Assembly: GCA_903905505.1 (NCBI GenBank)
Contig: CAIVGL010000097.1
Coordinates: forward strand, 1 to 62,693
Length of the DNA: 62,693 nucleotides
From: an uncultured Bacteroidia bacterium
GTDB lineage: Bacteria > Bacteroidota > Bacteroidia > Bacteroidales > Prolixibacteraceae
Direction: 5' to 3'
The notes beneath the pieces were generated by a model. That model had not been told where the DNA came from. It was given only the letters and a program-made list of their open reading frames with translations, and did no database searches. This document shows positions 17,902 to 26,077 of this stretch, in pieces (positions within the stretch are counted from its first letter, which is position 1; each line of letters opens with the position of its first letter). The translations under genes and the position numbers were made by a program.

Positions 17902-18894
17902 TTATAACGACTCCCGAATAATTAATTCAGTAGGAACGAGATAATCAAGCTTAGTATTTGAGATTGCAAATTCCGCTGCTTTCTGGCCCATTAATTTAAA
18001 ATCTGTCGAGATCACCGAAATTCCATCAGAGATAAATTTCTTCATCGGAGTATCGTTATAAGAGATAATGCCATAATCTTCACGAAGTTTGAATTTCTTC
18101 CGATTTGCTTGTTCTAAAACAGCTGCCAGATCGATATCTTCAAAAACAAAATAAACCTTACCTATCTGAATATCGAGATCCTGAATATCGTATAAGATAC
18201 TACAATCTAAATTATTATCCTCACAAAAGCGACTCACATTTTCAACCGATTCAACCGGATGAAACGTATATTCAGGATAGACACAAACTAACTCGGTGTA
18301 TTTGCGCAAGAGGTGCCATCCTGAAGCGAGACAGCGATAGACCGATTCGCCAAAGTCTTGATAGACCTTCGCTTGACCTAGCCCAGAATTGATAGGCCAA
18401 TCAATGAGTAAAAGCTTATCTGGATTAATTTCATTGATGATTGCCGGGATTTTAGGATGGTCGAAATTCATGATAATATAGGAATTAAACTTCCCAATGC
18501 TATTGCGAATAATCGATTCAAAAAGTTCGTAATTGTAATGGTGAAAATTAATATCAACCATGACATTCTTAGGCAAACTCTGCTTAAAAGAGTTGTAAAG
18601 CACCTCTTTATAGGCCTTAAAGGTATCAAGGAATAAAAATACCTGTTTCTGCGAACGGGTAACAAAGTATCCCTTGTTCGGAATAGCTTCAACGATTCCC
18701 CGGCGTTTTAACTCAGAATAACTTTTAAAAACAGTGTCACGCGACAAACCAGACTCTTTCATCAAATCGTTAACCGATGGCAGAGCATCTCCTTCGCGAA
18801 GCATCTTGAAATTTATGGAACGCAACAAGGAATCAACAAGTTGTTGAACCTTTGATACGCGAGAGTCAAGATTTGGCTTAAAACTAAATTTCAT
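17902..18894 (-). CDS. GntR-family transcriptional regulator with sugar-binding-like domain, probable xylose regulator
   Basis: 330 aa. N-terminal winged helix (about residues 12-82) with DALPSVNDLMKESGLSRDTV and RRGIVEAIPNKGYFV. The C-terminal domain (about 88-330) reads like a periplasmic-binding/LacI-type ligand fold, with YIIMNFDHPKIP, YGIISYNDTPMKKF and GISVISTDF. It lies first in the xyl unit. An operator-like sequence overlaps its predicted transcription start, and two related sites precede xylB and xylA, so autoregulation and control of the pathway are likely. Unlike the Nudix-type xylose regulator described in Bacteroides, this is a GntR/LacI-like chimera. Xylose as ligand is inferred from context. 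Confidence 0.85.
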   Translation of the reverse strand: MKFSFKPNLDSRVSKVQQLVDSLLRSINFKMLREGDALPSVNDLMKESGLSRDTVFKSYSELKRRGIVEAIPNKGYFVTRSQKQVFLFLDTFKAYKEVLYNSFKQSLPKNVMVDINFHHYNYELFESIIRNSIGKFNSYIIMNFDHPKIPAIINEINPDKLLLIDWPINSGLGQAKVYQDFGESVYRCLASGWHLLRKYTELVCVYPEYTFHPVESVENVSRFCEDNNLDCSILYDIQDLDIQIGKVYFVFEDIDLAAVLEQANRKKFKLREDYGIISYNDTPMKKFISDGISVISTDFKLMGQKAAEFAISNTKLDYLVPTELIIRESL

Positions 18895-18915
18895 TCCGAC
18901 TTATTAGGACGACAC

Positions 18916-18944
18916 GATCTGTTCTGATCCGTTCTGCAAACTTA
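18916..18944 (-). promoter_or_regulatory. Promoter and double operator-like site of the xyl regulator
   Basis: The minus-strand -7 element TAAGTTTG lies at 18937-18944. Immediately downstream, at the expected start of transcription, the plus strand reads GATCTGTTCTG (18916-18926) overlapping GATCCGTTCTG (18926-18936), a direct repeat in a 10-nt register. GATCTGTTCTGATC is also partly palindromic through its GATC ends. Confidence 0.5.
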
Positions 18945-19045
18945 ATGTTTTATTTAAGTCTAAGAATAAAAAAAAATGATGTTATTAAACATATCTCAAT
19001 ACAAATGTCAACGAAGTAATTTTAACGATCCCAAGTTGCTTTAAA

Positions 19046-19062
19046 CTAGATTAAATCTAGTA
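19046..19062. promoter_or_regulatory. 17-bp perfect palindrome before the CarboxypepD_reg gene
   Basis: ACTAGATT-A-AATCTAGT, a perfect 8+1+8 palindrome, overlaps TACCTTTA (one mismatch to TAnnTTTG) and lies 36 nt before the ATG at 19098. It looks like the binding site of a dimeric regulator. Confidence 0.4.
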
Positions 19063-19097
19063 CCTTTAACAAGAAACTATCGAACCTCAATTCAGTT

Positions 19098-19871
19098 ATG
19101 AAAAGTTATCAAAGCTCTTTCTTGGTCTCATCAGCTGTGATTTTGATTTTCTTGGCTGCATCGGTACGAGCACAAAATCTTTCCTTACCCAAAGGGAAAT
19201 CGATTTTTATAACTGGGGTAACATTCGATGGAACGACTAAGGAACCCTTAGCTCTAGCTAATTTCAGTATCAATCGCGCTAAATTTTCATCAACATCCGA
19301 GAGTGGCCGTTTTTCTTTCTATGCATTCTCTCGTGACACCATCGAATTTACTTATCTTGGCTACCAACCATGCCAAGTGATTATCCCAGATTCATTAAGT
19401 TCAGACGAATATGTCATGGGGGTGTTTATGCACGAAAAATCGACTCAGCTGGCAGAGATCATCATTGTAAAAAGGCAAAACTCGTCGTCGATGATCATTA
19501 AACCCGTTCAATCAGATCAGCGAGCGACTGTACTTGCTCAGAACAATGTAGACAAAGCGGTTATTGAAGGACTAACAAAGTCTCCACAAGTCTATGATGC
19601 AGAGATGAATGCGCGAAAGATGATGAAAATAAATCAGCTAAGAAGCGAATGGAAGGGGATGTTAGTGACACCCGAAAATTCACTGGGCATTTCCACCCTT
19701 GGGTACAAGACATTTAATGTCATCTATGATGGGCCTATTATTTACACGGACAAGACCACAAAAGAATTAATCTCTAACAGCGAAAGCACCTTGTTGTTAT
19801 CTTACTTTGATACACTAATCAAGCAAAAACCGAATCTGCTAATAATACCAGAAAATAGCCCATTAAAATAG
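19098..19871 (+). CDS. Secreted CarboxypepD_reg-like protein of unknown function
   Basis: 257 aa. A signal peptide (about residues 1-26, ending SVRAQ) is followed by a CarboxypepD_reg-like beta-sandwich (about 34-115: ITGVTFDGTTKEPLALANF, SGRFSFYAFSRDTIEFTYLG) and a C-terminal half I do not recognise, with helical segments around NVDKAVIEGLTKSP. No TonB plug or barrel follows, so this is not a receptor. Such stand-alone proteins are frequent in Bacteroidota and mostly uncharacterised; periplasmic or outer-membrane location is inferred. It has its own upstream palindrome and is divergent from the xyl regulator. Confidence 0.75.
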   Translation: MKSYQSSFLVSSAVILIFLAASVRAQNLSLPKGKSIFITGVTFDGTTKEPLALANFSINRAKFSSTSESGRFSFYAFSRDTIEFTYLGYQPCQVIIPDSLSSDEYVMGVFMHEKSTQLAEIIIVKRQNSSSMIIKPVQSDQRATVLAQNNVDKAVIEGLTKSPQVYDAEMNARKMMKINQLRSEWKGMLVTPENSLGISTLGYKTFNVIYDGPIIYTDKTTKELISNSESTLLLSYFDTLIKQKPNLLIIPENSPLK

Positions 19872-20055
19872 CTCAAATCCCCAAGCTAAAATTGAGTTTT
19901 CATAATAACAGCCGACAAAGCCAAATAAGTGTATTGATTTGCCGAACCTGGAAATGCGAACAAAGCGCTATCAAGTTTAGCACTAATCTAATAGTTAAGA
20001 TCAATCTTCTTAAAACAAAATTAACCAAAGCGTTTTTCTACTTCGACATTTCAAT

Positions 20056-20063
20056 TATATTTG
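20056..20063 (+). promoter_or_regulatory. -7 element before the OmpH gene
   Basis: TATATTTG matches TAnnTTTG, 42 nt before the ATG at 20106; a T-rich stretch (TTTTTC) sits near the -33 position. Confidence 0.45.
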
Positions 20064-20105
20064 TACCTCTAAATTCTCAAGGGAGAATAACCAAAACTGC
20101 TTTTT

Positions 20106-20696
20106 ATGAAGAACTCAACTGTTGTAAATATCGTTTTAGCGCTTGCTGTATTCGGACTTTATGTAATTTATTTTACTGGAGGGAACAAAGATAAATCAGC
20201 ACAGTCAACGAAAGCCAAAGGTTCCAATTCCTCTTTGAGTATTGCGTATGTAAAGATGGATTCGATGCTTTACACCTATGAATTAGCCAAAAAATTAAAT
20301 ATTGAGTTTACAGATAAAAAAGAAGTATTCCGGAAAGAATACACAGACAAACGTATTCGCTTTGAGCGTGATGCTGCTTCTTTTCAAGAAAAAGTACAGC
20401 GTGGTGGTTTCTTAACAGAAGAACGTGCCAAGCAAGAGCAAGAGCGATTAGTTGGAGCTCAGCAAGAGATTCAGAAGTTAGATTATGAGCTAACTCAGAA
20501 ATTATCAGAGATGCAAAACCAAATTAATCAGCAGATTGTTGATAGTATATCTTCGTATATAAAAAGCTATAACGCGCTAAAAAAATACGATATTATACTT
20601 AACAGCTCTAGTATGCTTGAGGGCTCAGAACAATACAACATCACAAAAGATGTTACTCAAGGGCTGAACGATCGTTACAAATCACTGAACAAATAA
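20106..20696 (+). CDS. OmpH/Skp-family periplasmic chaperone-like protein
   Basis: 196 aa. An N-terminal hydrophobic segment (residues 4-22) without an obvious cleavage site suggests a membrane anchor or signal peptide. IAYVKMDSMLYTYELAKKLN opens the OmpH domain, followed by a long charged coiled coil (about 70-150) and a closing sheet, YDIILNSSSML, as in Skp. Skp holds unfolded outer-membrane proteins in the periplasm. The gene stands alone rather than beside bamA, so this may be a secondary copy. The final TKDVTQGLNDRYK matches the family tail. Confidence 0.85.
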   Translation: MKNSTVVNIVLALAVFGLYVIYFTGGNKDKSAQSTKAKGSNSSLSIAYVKMDSMLYTYELAKKLNIEFTDKKEVFRKEYTDKRIRFERDAASFQEKVQRGGFLTEERAKQEQERLVGAQQEIQKLDYELTQKLSEMQNQINQQIVDSISSYIKSYNALKKYDIILNSSSMLEGSEQYNITKDVTQGLNDRYKSLNK

Positions 20697-20795
20697 CATC
20701 GCCAAATAGTCCTTGAACAAACGAAGCAGCAACCCCTTCACTACTTCGATTCGGCTATCAAGGAGAAAATCAAAATAAATTAAGGCTTGATTCGA

Positions 20796-20822
20796 TTGTC
20801 AAATAATTGGGTGTTATATTTG
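20796..20822 (+). promoter_or_regulatory. Promoter of the PAP2-GT39-GT2 operon
   Basis: TTG (20796-20798) and TATATTTG (20815-20822), 16 nt apart, close to the Bacteroidota consensus. Predicted leader about 13 nt. Confidence 0.5.
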
Positions 20823-20839
20823 CGAGATAATTTAGCGTA

Positions 20840-21538
20840 ATGATTTTAAAATCTAGCAAAAGAGCCCATATTGGACAAACGATAGCCGCGAATAGAAGTT
20901 TTCTGCTTCCATACGTGTTGTTTTGTTTGCTCTTCCTATCCATAATTTTAAAGTATAGCAATTCGACCTTCTTCCTTTTCGTAAACGGTCTAAATTCAGA
21001 AATTCTAGATACTCTTTTTTACTATTTTACCTATTTAGGTGACGGAGCTCTGGCCATTATTTTAGTCATTGGATTGCTATGGGTTTCATACCGAGACGCT
21101 CTAACATTTTTCATTATTACCTTACTCATAACTCTGATTGTGATGATTCTTAAGGATCATGTTTTCCCTGAATTAAACCGTCCTGTCGCCTACTTTGGCA
21201 CCACCCAATACTTACATTTAGTCGCAGGATACAAACCACCAATATTAAGCACTTTTCCCTCGGGCCACACAGCAACGGCATTTAGCATAGGTTTATATTT
21301 ATCAATTCTTTCGAAACAGAACTTAACAAAATATATTCTATTTATCGTTGCATTTTTTGTAGGATACTCGCGAATGTATCTGTCGGCACATTTCCCTGCA
21401 GACGTTGTAGGTGGAGCAACACTAGGTGTGATCATAACTTTGCTTTGCTATTACTTAAGTCTAAACCGATATGGAGCTTGGGGAGATAAAAAAATTCAGT
21501 ACAAACCGAATTTCTTCTCACGGGGCCAGAAATCATGA
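20840..21538 (+). CDS. PAP2-family membrane phosphatase
   Basis: 232 aa with five to six hydrophobic helices. The three phosphatase motifs are present: KDHVFPELNRP, PSGHTATAF (catalytic His) and SRMYLSAHFPADVVGG. Family members dephosphorylate undecaprenyl pyrophosphate or lipid A phosphates on the periplasmic face. The stop overlaps the GT39 start (ATGA at 21535-21538), so translation is coupled. With a GT39 and a GT2 next to it, lipid A or carrier-lipid modification is likely; a plain UppP role cannot be excluded. Confidence 0.9.
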   Translation: MILKSSKRAHIGQTIAANRSFLLPYVLFCLLFLSIILKYSNSTFFLFVNGLNSEILDTLFYYFTYLGDGALAIILVIGLLWVSYRDALTFFIITLLITLIVMILKDHVFPELNRPVAYFGTTQYLHLVAGYKPPILSTFPSGHTATAFSIGLYLSILSKQNLTKYILFIVAFFVGYSRMYLSAHFPADVVGGATLGVIITLLCYYLSLNRYGAWGDKKIQYKPNFFSRGQKS

Positions 21539-23175
21539 TAAAGAATTTGACCCTTGAAAATAGGTTTAGACTATTGATTATCCTGTTAGGGCTCTGCTTG
21601 TTCCTCCCCTTCAATGGGATGATTCATTTATTCGATTGGGATGAGATAAATTTCGCGGAGTCAGCACGTGAGATGATCGTTACTGGCAATTACAATACCG
21701 TAAGCATTAACTTTATCCCCTTTTGGGAGAAGCCACCCCTGTTTATCTGGATGCAAGTACTGAGCATGAAAGTTTTTGGAATCAATGAATTTGCCGCTCG
21801 TTTTCCAAATGCACTCTGTGGCATTGCAACCTTACTAATTCTATTTGAGATCGGAAAAGATCTAAAGGGAATCAAATTTGGACTTGTTTGGGCAGCAGCC
21901 TATGGCGCTTCACTTTTACCATTTTTATATTTCAAGTCGGGCATCATAGACCCCTGGTTTAACTTGTTTATATTTTCAGCTCTCTATTTTGTTTTCCTCT
22001 ACCTAAAACAGAGAGCGCTGGGCATACCAAACATTAAACCCTTGCTTATTTCTGCGCTAATCCTAGGATTAGCGGTCTTAACAAAAGGGCCAGCAGCGAT
22101 CCTACTGTATGGAGTTACGCTCATTCTTTACCTGACCATCGAGCGAAAATGGCACCTTCTTAAAATCTCGCATATCACTCTTTTCACCCTTGTGCTAGTG
22201 CTTTGTGGAGGATCCTATCACATTTATCAAGTATTAATCGGCAACGGACAGTTGGTCTATGATTTTTTCAAATACCAGCTCCGACTCATGAAGACTGAAG
22301 ATGCAGGTCACGGCGGAAGTATTTTCTACCATCCTATTGTTCTTTTTATTGGAGTTTTTCCTGCCTCCCTACTTGCCATAAGAGGTTTTATGAGGACTGA
22401 GGATGAACACAATGATTTTCGCAGACTGATGCTTGTATTGTTTTTTGTGGTCTTGACAATCTTCTCGCTTATTCAGACCAAAATCGTCCACTACAGTTCA
22501 CTATGCTATTTCCCAATAAGCTACCTAGCTGCTCTTCAGGCCTATCGAATATGTTTTGACGGGGAACGTTTAACAAAATCAACCAAAATACTTCTCCTCG
22601 TTATTGGATTATTCTACGCAATTGTCCCTGGACTTCTCCAATTAATTGCAACTACCATACCTATTGACACTTTAAAAACATTTATCAAAGACGACTTTGC
22701 ACTGGCCTGCATTGATCGCTCGATAGCTTGGAATGGGGGCGAATTTTTAATTGGAATTTTATTAGGGGTGATGCTAATCATTTCTATTTTACGATGGACC
22801 GCAATAAAGCAAATGATTGCTATTTTTGCCAGCACGATGGTGTTTGTTTTACTACTAATGATTTTTGTAGTCCCTAAAATCGAGAAGTATTCACAAGCTC
22901 CAGCCATTGCTTTTATGGAACGATTTAAAGACAAACCAGTCTGGATATCCCCGTTAGGCTATTATAGTTATGCTCACTTATTTTACACGAACAAGTCAAA
23001 AAGGGCTTGCATAGATTGCGATGAGGAGGAGTTTTTGCTTCTAAAAGATTCGGATCGACCCGTATATTTCGTAGCGAAATCAACTCAAGAAAAAGAGCTC
23101 CTAATTCAGCACCCTCAGTTAGAGGTTAAGGAGAGAAAAGGTGGTTTTGTGCTATTAGAGAAAATAATAAAATAA
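21535..23175 (+). CDS. GT39/ArnT-like membrane glycosyltransferase
   Basis: 546 aa, about 12 hydrophobic helices. The first periplasmic loop has FDWDEINFAESAREM, with the DE motif of the PMT/ArnT family, followed by FWEKPPLFIWMQ and GINEFAARFPNALCG. It would transfer a sugar from an undecaprenyl-phosphate donor to lipid A or another acceptor outside the inner membrane. The C-terminal about 90 residues form a soluble domain. It overlaps PAP2 by 4 nt and is followed 6 nt later by a Dpm-like GT2 that could make the lipid-linked donor. Donor and acceptor are not deducible. Confidence 0.88.
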   Translation: MIKNLTLENRFRLLIILLGLCLFLPFNGMIHLFDWDEINFAESAREMIVTGNYNTVSINFIPFWEKPPLFIWMQVLSMKVFGINEFAARFPNALCGIATLLILFEIGKDLKGIKFGLVWAAAYGASLLPFLYFKSGIIDPWFNLFIFSALYFVFLYLKQRALGIPNIKPLLISALILGLAVLTKGPAAILLYGVTLILYLTIERKWHLLKISHITLFTLVLVLCGGSYHIYQVLIGNGQLVYDFFKYQLRLMKTEDAGHGGSIFYHPIVLFIGVFPASLLAIRGFMRTEDEHNDFRRLMLVLFFVVLTIFSLIQTKIVHYSSLCYFPISYLAALQAYRICFDGERLTKSTKILLLVIGLFYAIVPGLLQLIATTIPIDTLKTFIKDDFALACIDRSIAWNGGEFLIGILLGVMLIISILRWTAIKQMIAIFASTMVFVLLLMIFVVPKIEKYSQAPAIAFMERFKDKPVWISPLGYYSYAHLFYTNKSKRACIDCDEEEFLLLKDSDRPVYFVAKSTQEKELLIQHPQLEVKERKGGFVLLEKIIK

Positions 23176-23181
23176 TTAAAC

Positions 23182-23925
23182 ATGATATTAAACAAGACAA
23201 TTGCTGTTGTGATGCCGGCCTATAATGCCGCTGAGACACTCGAGAGAACACTGAATGAAGTGCCGAGAGACATCGTTGATTACATTATCTTGGTGGATGA
23301 CAACAGCAAAGATGAAACATCTAAAGTGGCCTCCAACCTCAACATTCAGTATGTCATTAAACACGATGTAAACAAAGGCTATGGCGGGAATCAGAAAACT
23401 TGTTACAACAAAGCATTAGAGATCAACGCTGATATCGTGGTGATGCTCCATCCGGATTATCAATACACGCCAAAACTTATTCATTCGATGTGTTACCTCA
23501 TTGCTAATGAGGTTTATCCTGTCGTCTTTGGAAGTCGTATATTAGGTGTTGGCGCCGTGAAAGGTGGAATGCCAATTTACAAATATGTAGCCAATCGTTT
23601 TCTAACGCTATTCCAAAACATCGTCTTATGGAAAAAATTATCAGAATATCACACAGGCTATCGGGCTTTCAGCACCGATGTGTTACGCAGTATTGATTAT
23701 CAAAATAATTCTGACGATTTTATTTTCGATAACGAGTTTATCGCTCAAATCTTCAGTGCGGGCTACGAGATTGCCGAGATCACTTGTCCAACAAAGTATT
23801 TTGAAGAAGCCTCGTCGATTAGTTTTCTAAGGAGCGTTAAATATGGCCTTGGTGTTTTAAATGTATCGATTCGATATAGGCTGCACAAATGGAGAATCCT
23901 TAACTACAAGCTATTAAAAAGATAA
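23182..23925 (+). CDS. GT2 polyprenyl-phosphate glycosyltransferase (DPM-like)
   Basis: 247 aa. GT-A core VVMPAYNAAETLERTLNEVP, VDDNSKDETSKVA, KGYGGNQKTCY and the metal-binding DPDYQ-like variant HPDYQYTPKL (His replaces the first Asp of D-x-D). Then GSRILGVGAVKGGMP and YHTGYRAFS, as in dolichyl- or undecaprenyl-phosphate glycosyltransferases. No C-terminal membrane helices, so it is a soluble or peripheral DPM type. It could supply the lipid-linked sugar used by the GT39 enzyme upstream. Last gene of the operon; a strong terminator follows. Confidence 0.87.
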   Translation: MILNKTIAVVMPAYNAAETLERTLNEVPRDIVDYIILVDDNSKDETSKVASNLNIQYVIKHDVNKGYGGNQKTCYNKALEINADIVVMLHPDYQYTPKLIHSMCYLIANEVYPVVFGSRILGVGAVKGGMPIYKYVANRFLTLFQNIVLWKKLSEYHTGYRAFSTDVLRSIDYQNNSDDFIFDNEFIAQIFSAGYEIAEITCPTKYFEEASSISFLRSVKYGLGVLNVSIRYRLHKWRILNYKLLKR

Positions 23926-23948
23926 TTTTCGACTCAAAAAATAACATT

Positions 23949-23990
23949 AAAAGAAAAGGGTTTCTCGACATTGAGAAACCCTTTTCTTTT
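23949..23990. terminator. 18-bp perfect hairpin, bidirectional terminator
   Basis: AAAAGAAAAGGGTTTCTC (23949-23966) and GAGAAACCCTTTTCTTTT (23973-23990) pair perfectly around a 6-nt loop. A/T-rich ends on both sides allow it to stop transcription of the GT2 gene (+) and of the biotin-carrier gene (-). Confidence 0.9.
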
Positions 23991-24013
23991 AGGTTAAAGT
24001 GCAAGAACTAACC

Positions 24014-24334
24014 CTATTTGATCGTTATCATTATGGCATTCTTGGGTATGCGATCGCCTTTTGCCAGGTTTACCTCTTTAATGACTCCATCATAAGGCAT
24101 CTCGATCTTCGTATGCATCTTCATTGAGTCGAGTATCAACAGCACTGCTCCAGCTTTAACCTGTTGATCTGGTTTCACAAAGACTTCGATTACAGAACCT
24201 GGGATGATCGAGCAGATCTCCTTCGGATTGGATTGCTGCCATTTTTTTCGGTTTTCAAATTTCTTTGTCGTCAAAGTCAAATATGGGACTTGATCAACAA
24301 GAAATGGGCGATATTCCTTTACATTCTCTTCCAT
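24014..24334 (-). CDS. Biotin carrier protein of an acyl-CoA carboxylase or decarboxylase
   Basis: 106 aa. C-terminal biotinyl/lipoyl domain (about residues 38-106): IPGSVIEVFVKPDQQVKAG, then LDSMKMHTKIEMP with K72 as the expected biotinylation site. The common motif is A-M-K-M; here S replaces A, which occurs in some carriers. The first about 37 residues are a poorly conserved linker. It follows the carboxyltransferase gene by 26 nt, so the two form an enzyme. The biotin carboxylase subunit (or the membrane beta subunit of a decarboxylase) is not in this window. Confidence 0.85.
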   Translation of the reverse strand: MEENVKEYRPFLVDQVPYLTLTTKKFENRKKWQQSNPKEICSIIPGSVIEVFVKPDQQVKAGAVLLILDSMKMHTKIEMPYDGVIKEVNLAKGDRIPKNAIMITIK

Positions 24335-24360
24335 GGAATTAAGTTAGTTGAATGAGTGAA

Positions 24361-25905
24361 TCAGAATGGTGGAATACCATGTTTCCGAATTGGACGAGTG
24401 TCGACTTTACTCGCAGACACTTCCAGTGAATGGATGAGTCGGGCTCTAGTTTCCAGCGGCTCAATAACCTCGTCGATATACCCTTTTGAGGCTGCGACAA
24501 ATGGGTTTGCAAACTTATCTTTGTATTCCTGGATCTTCTGTTTGCGCATCTCTTCAGGGTTTTCAGACTCCTCAATCTCTTTCTTAAAGATGATATTTGC
24601 GGCACCCTCGGGCCCCATAACCGCGATTTCAGCTGTTGGCCAGGCAAAGACAAAGTCGGCACCCAAGTGGCGCGAATTCATCGCAATATAGCCACCCCCA
24701 TAGGCCTTTCGAATAATAACAGTTACCCTTGGAACAGTTGCCTCACTATAGGCGTATAAAAGTTTGGCCCCATGGCGAATAACTCCGGCATGCTCTTGAT
24801 CGACACCAGGCAGATAGCCTGGCATATCCTCAAGTGTCACAATTGGAATATTAAAAGCATCGCAATAGCGAATAAATCGAGCGGCCTTATCAGAGCTGTC
24901 GCAATCTAGCACACCAGCTAGGTACATGGGTTGGTTTGCAACAAAGCCGACAGTATTCCCATCGATACGACCGAAACCGATCACGATATTACGTGCAAAG
25001 TACTCCATGATCTCAAAGAAATCGGACTTATCTGTCACTGCACGAATAACATCTCGAATATCATAAGGAAGGTGTGGATCAATGGGAACGATCTCTTCGA
25101 TATTTGCAGCAGCTAATGGTTCAGCGACAGGAAATCGAAGTGCTTTTTGAGCATTATTCCAAGGGATAAAGGTGATCAGCTTTTTGATCTGCTCGAAACA
25201 CTCATCTTCACTCTTTGCAAAAAAATGGGCATTGCCAGTAATTTCGCTATGCACCATGGCGCCACCAAGCTCTTCCATGGATATCTCCTCCCCAAGCACT
25301 GATTTAATAACACTTGGACCAGTAATGAACATCTTAGAGATATTCTCCACAACAAAAACAAAGTCTGTTAAGGCAGGAGAATAGACTGCACCGCCTGCGC
25401 ACGGACCGAGGATAACAGATATCTGAGGTATTACGCCAGATGCGTTGGTATTTCGATAGAAGATCTCCCCATAGCCCGCCAAGGAATTAACCCCTTCTTG
25501 AATCCGGGCTCCTCCTGAGTCGTTGATTCCAATCAGAGGCACCCTCATCTTGAGAGCGTGATCCATAATTTTGGTAATTTTTCGAGCATGCATCAACCCA
25601 AGGGAACCGCCAAATACGGTAAAATCTTGTGCATAAATAGCGACAGGCTGGCCATACATGGTCCCGGTACCAATGATGACACCATCACCGTGCAAAACTT
25701 TTTTTTCCATGTCGAAATCTCGCCCAGTGTGCTCGACAAAAAGATCGTATTCATGGAATGAATTCTCATCTAGGATAGCTTTAATTCGCTCTCTAGCCGT
25801 TTTCTTGCCCATTGCCACTTGCTTCTCGATAGCCTTCTCACCACCTCCTTGCTGAGCCTCCTTTTTTCGCTTACGCAACTCTAGAATGTTTCGCTTAAAT
25901 GACAT
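24361..25905 (-). CDS. Acyl-CoA carboxyltransferase beta subunit (PccB/MmdA type)
   Basis: 514 aa, the usual length. N-lobe: TARERIKAILDENSFHEYD, YAQDFTVFGGSLG, NDSGGARIQEGVNSLAGYGE and ILGPCAGGAVYSPALTDF. C-lobe: VALEDMPGYLPG-like VTLEDMPGYLPGVDQE, RKAYGGGYIAMNSRHLGAD and AVMGPEGAANIIF. It transfers carboxyl between biotin and propionyl- or methylmalonyl-CoA. In Bacteroidota this can be propionyl-CoA carboxylase or the Na+-dependent methylmalonyl-CoA decarboxylase; the sequence alone does not separate the two, and no OadG/OadB-like gene is adjacent. Confidence 0.92.
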   Translation of the reverse strand: MSFKRNILELRKRKKEAQQGGGEKAIEKQVAMGKKTARERIKAILDENSFHEYDLFVEHTGRDFDMEKKVLHGDGVIIGTGTMYGQPVAIYAQDFTVFGGSLGLMHARKITKIMDHALKMRVPLIGINDSGGARIQEGVNSLAGYGEIFYRNTNASGVIPQISVILGPCAGGAVYSPALTDFVFVVENISKMFITGPSVIKSVLGEEISMEELGGAMVHSEITGNAHFFAKSEDECFEQIKKLITFIPWNNAQKALRFPVAEPLAAANIEEIVPIDPHLPYDIRDVIRAVTDKSDFFEIMEYFARNIVIGFGRIDGNTVGFVANQPMYLAGVLDCDSSDKAARFIRYCDAFNIPIVTLEDMPGYLPGVDQEHAGVIRHGAKLLYAYSEATVPRVTVIIRKAYGGGYIAMNSRHLGADFVFAWPTAEIAVMGPEGAANIIFKKEIEESENPEEMRKQKIQEYKDKFANPFVAASKGYIDEVIEPLETRARLIHSLEVSASKVDTRPIRKHGIPPF

Positions 25906-26077
25906 ACAGAAATTTTATAAGATTAAGAATATGAATCGTTCTATACCCTGTATACTTCGGAGTCGTACTAATCCTTAAAAGTACAACTATTTACTGTTCA
26001 ACTGACAGAAATCAGCAATTAACATAAAAGAAAATATTTCTATATCAAAGAATAGACTGAAGAGTTAGCTATTCCAT

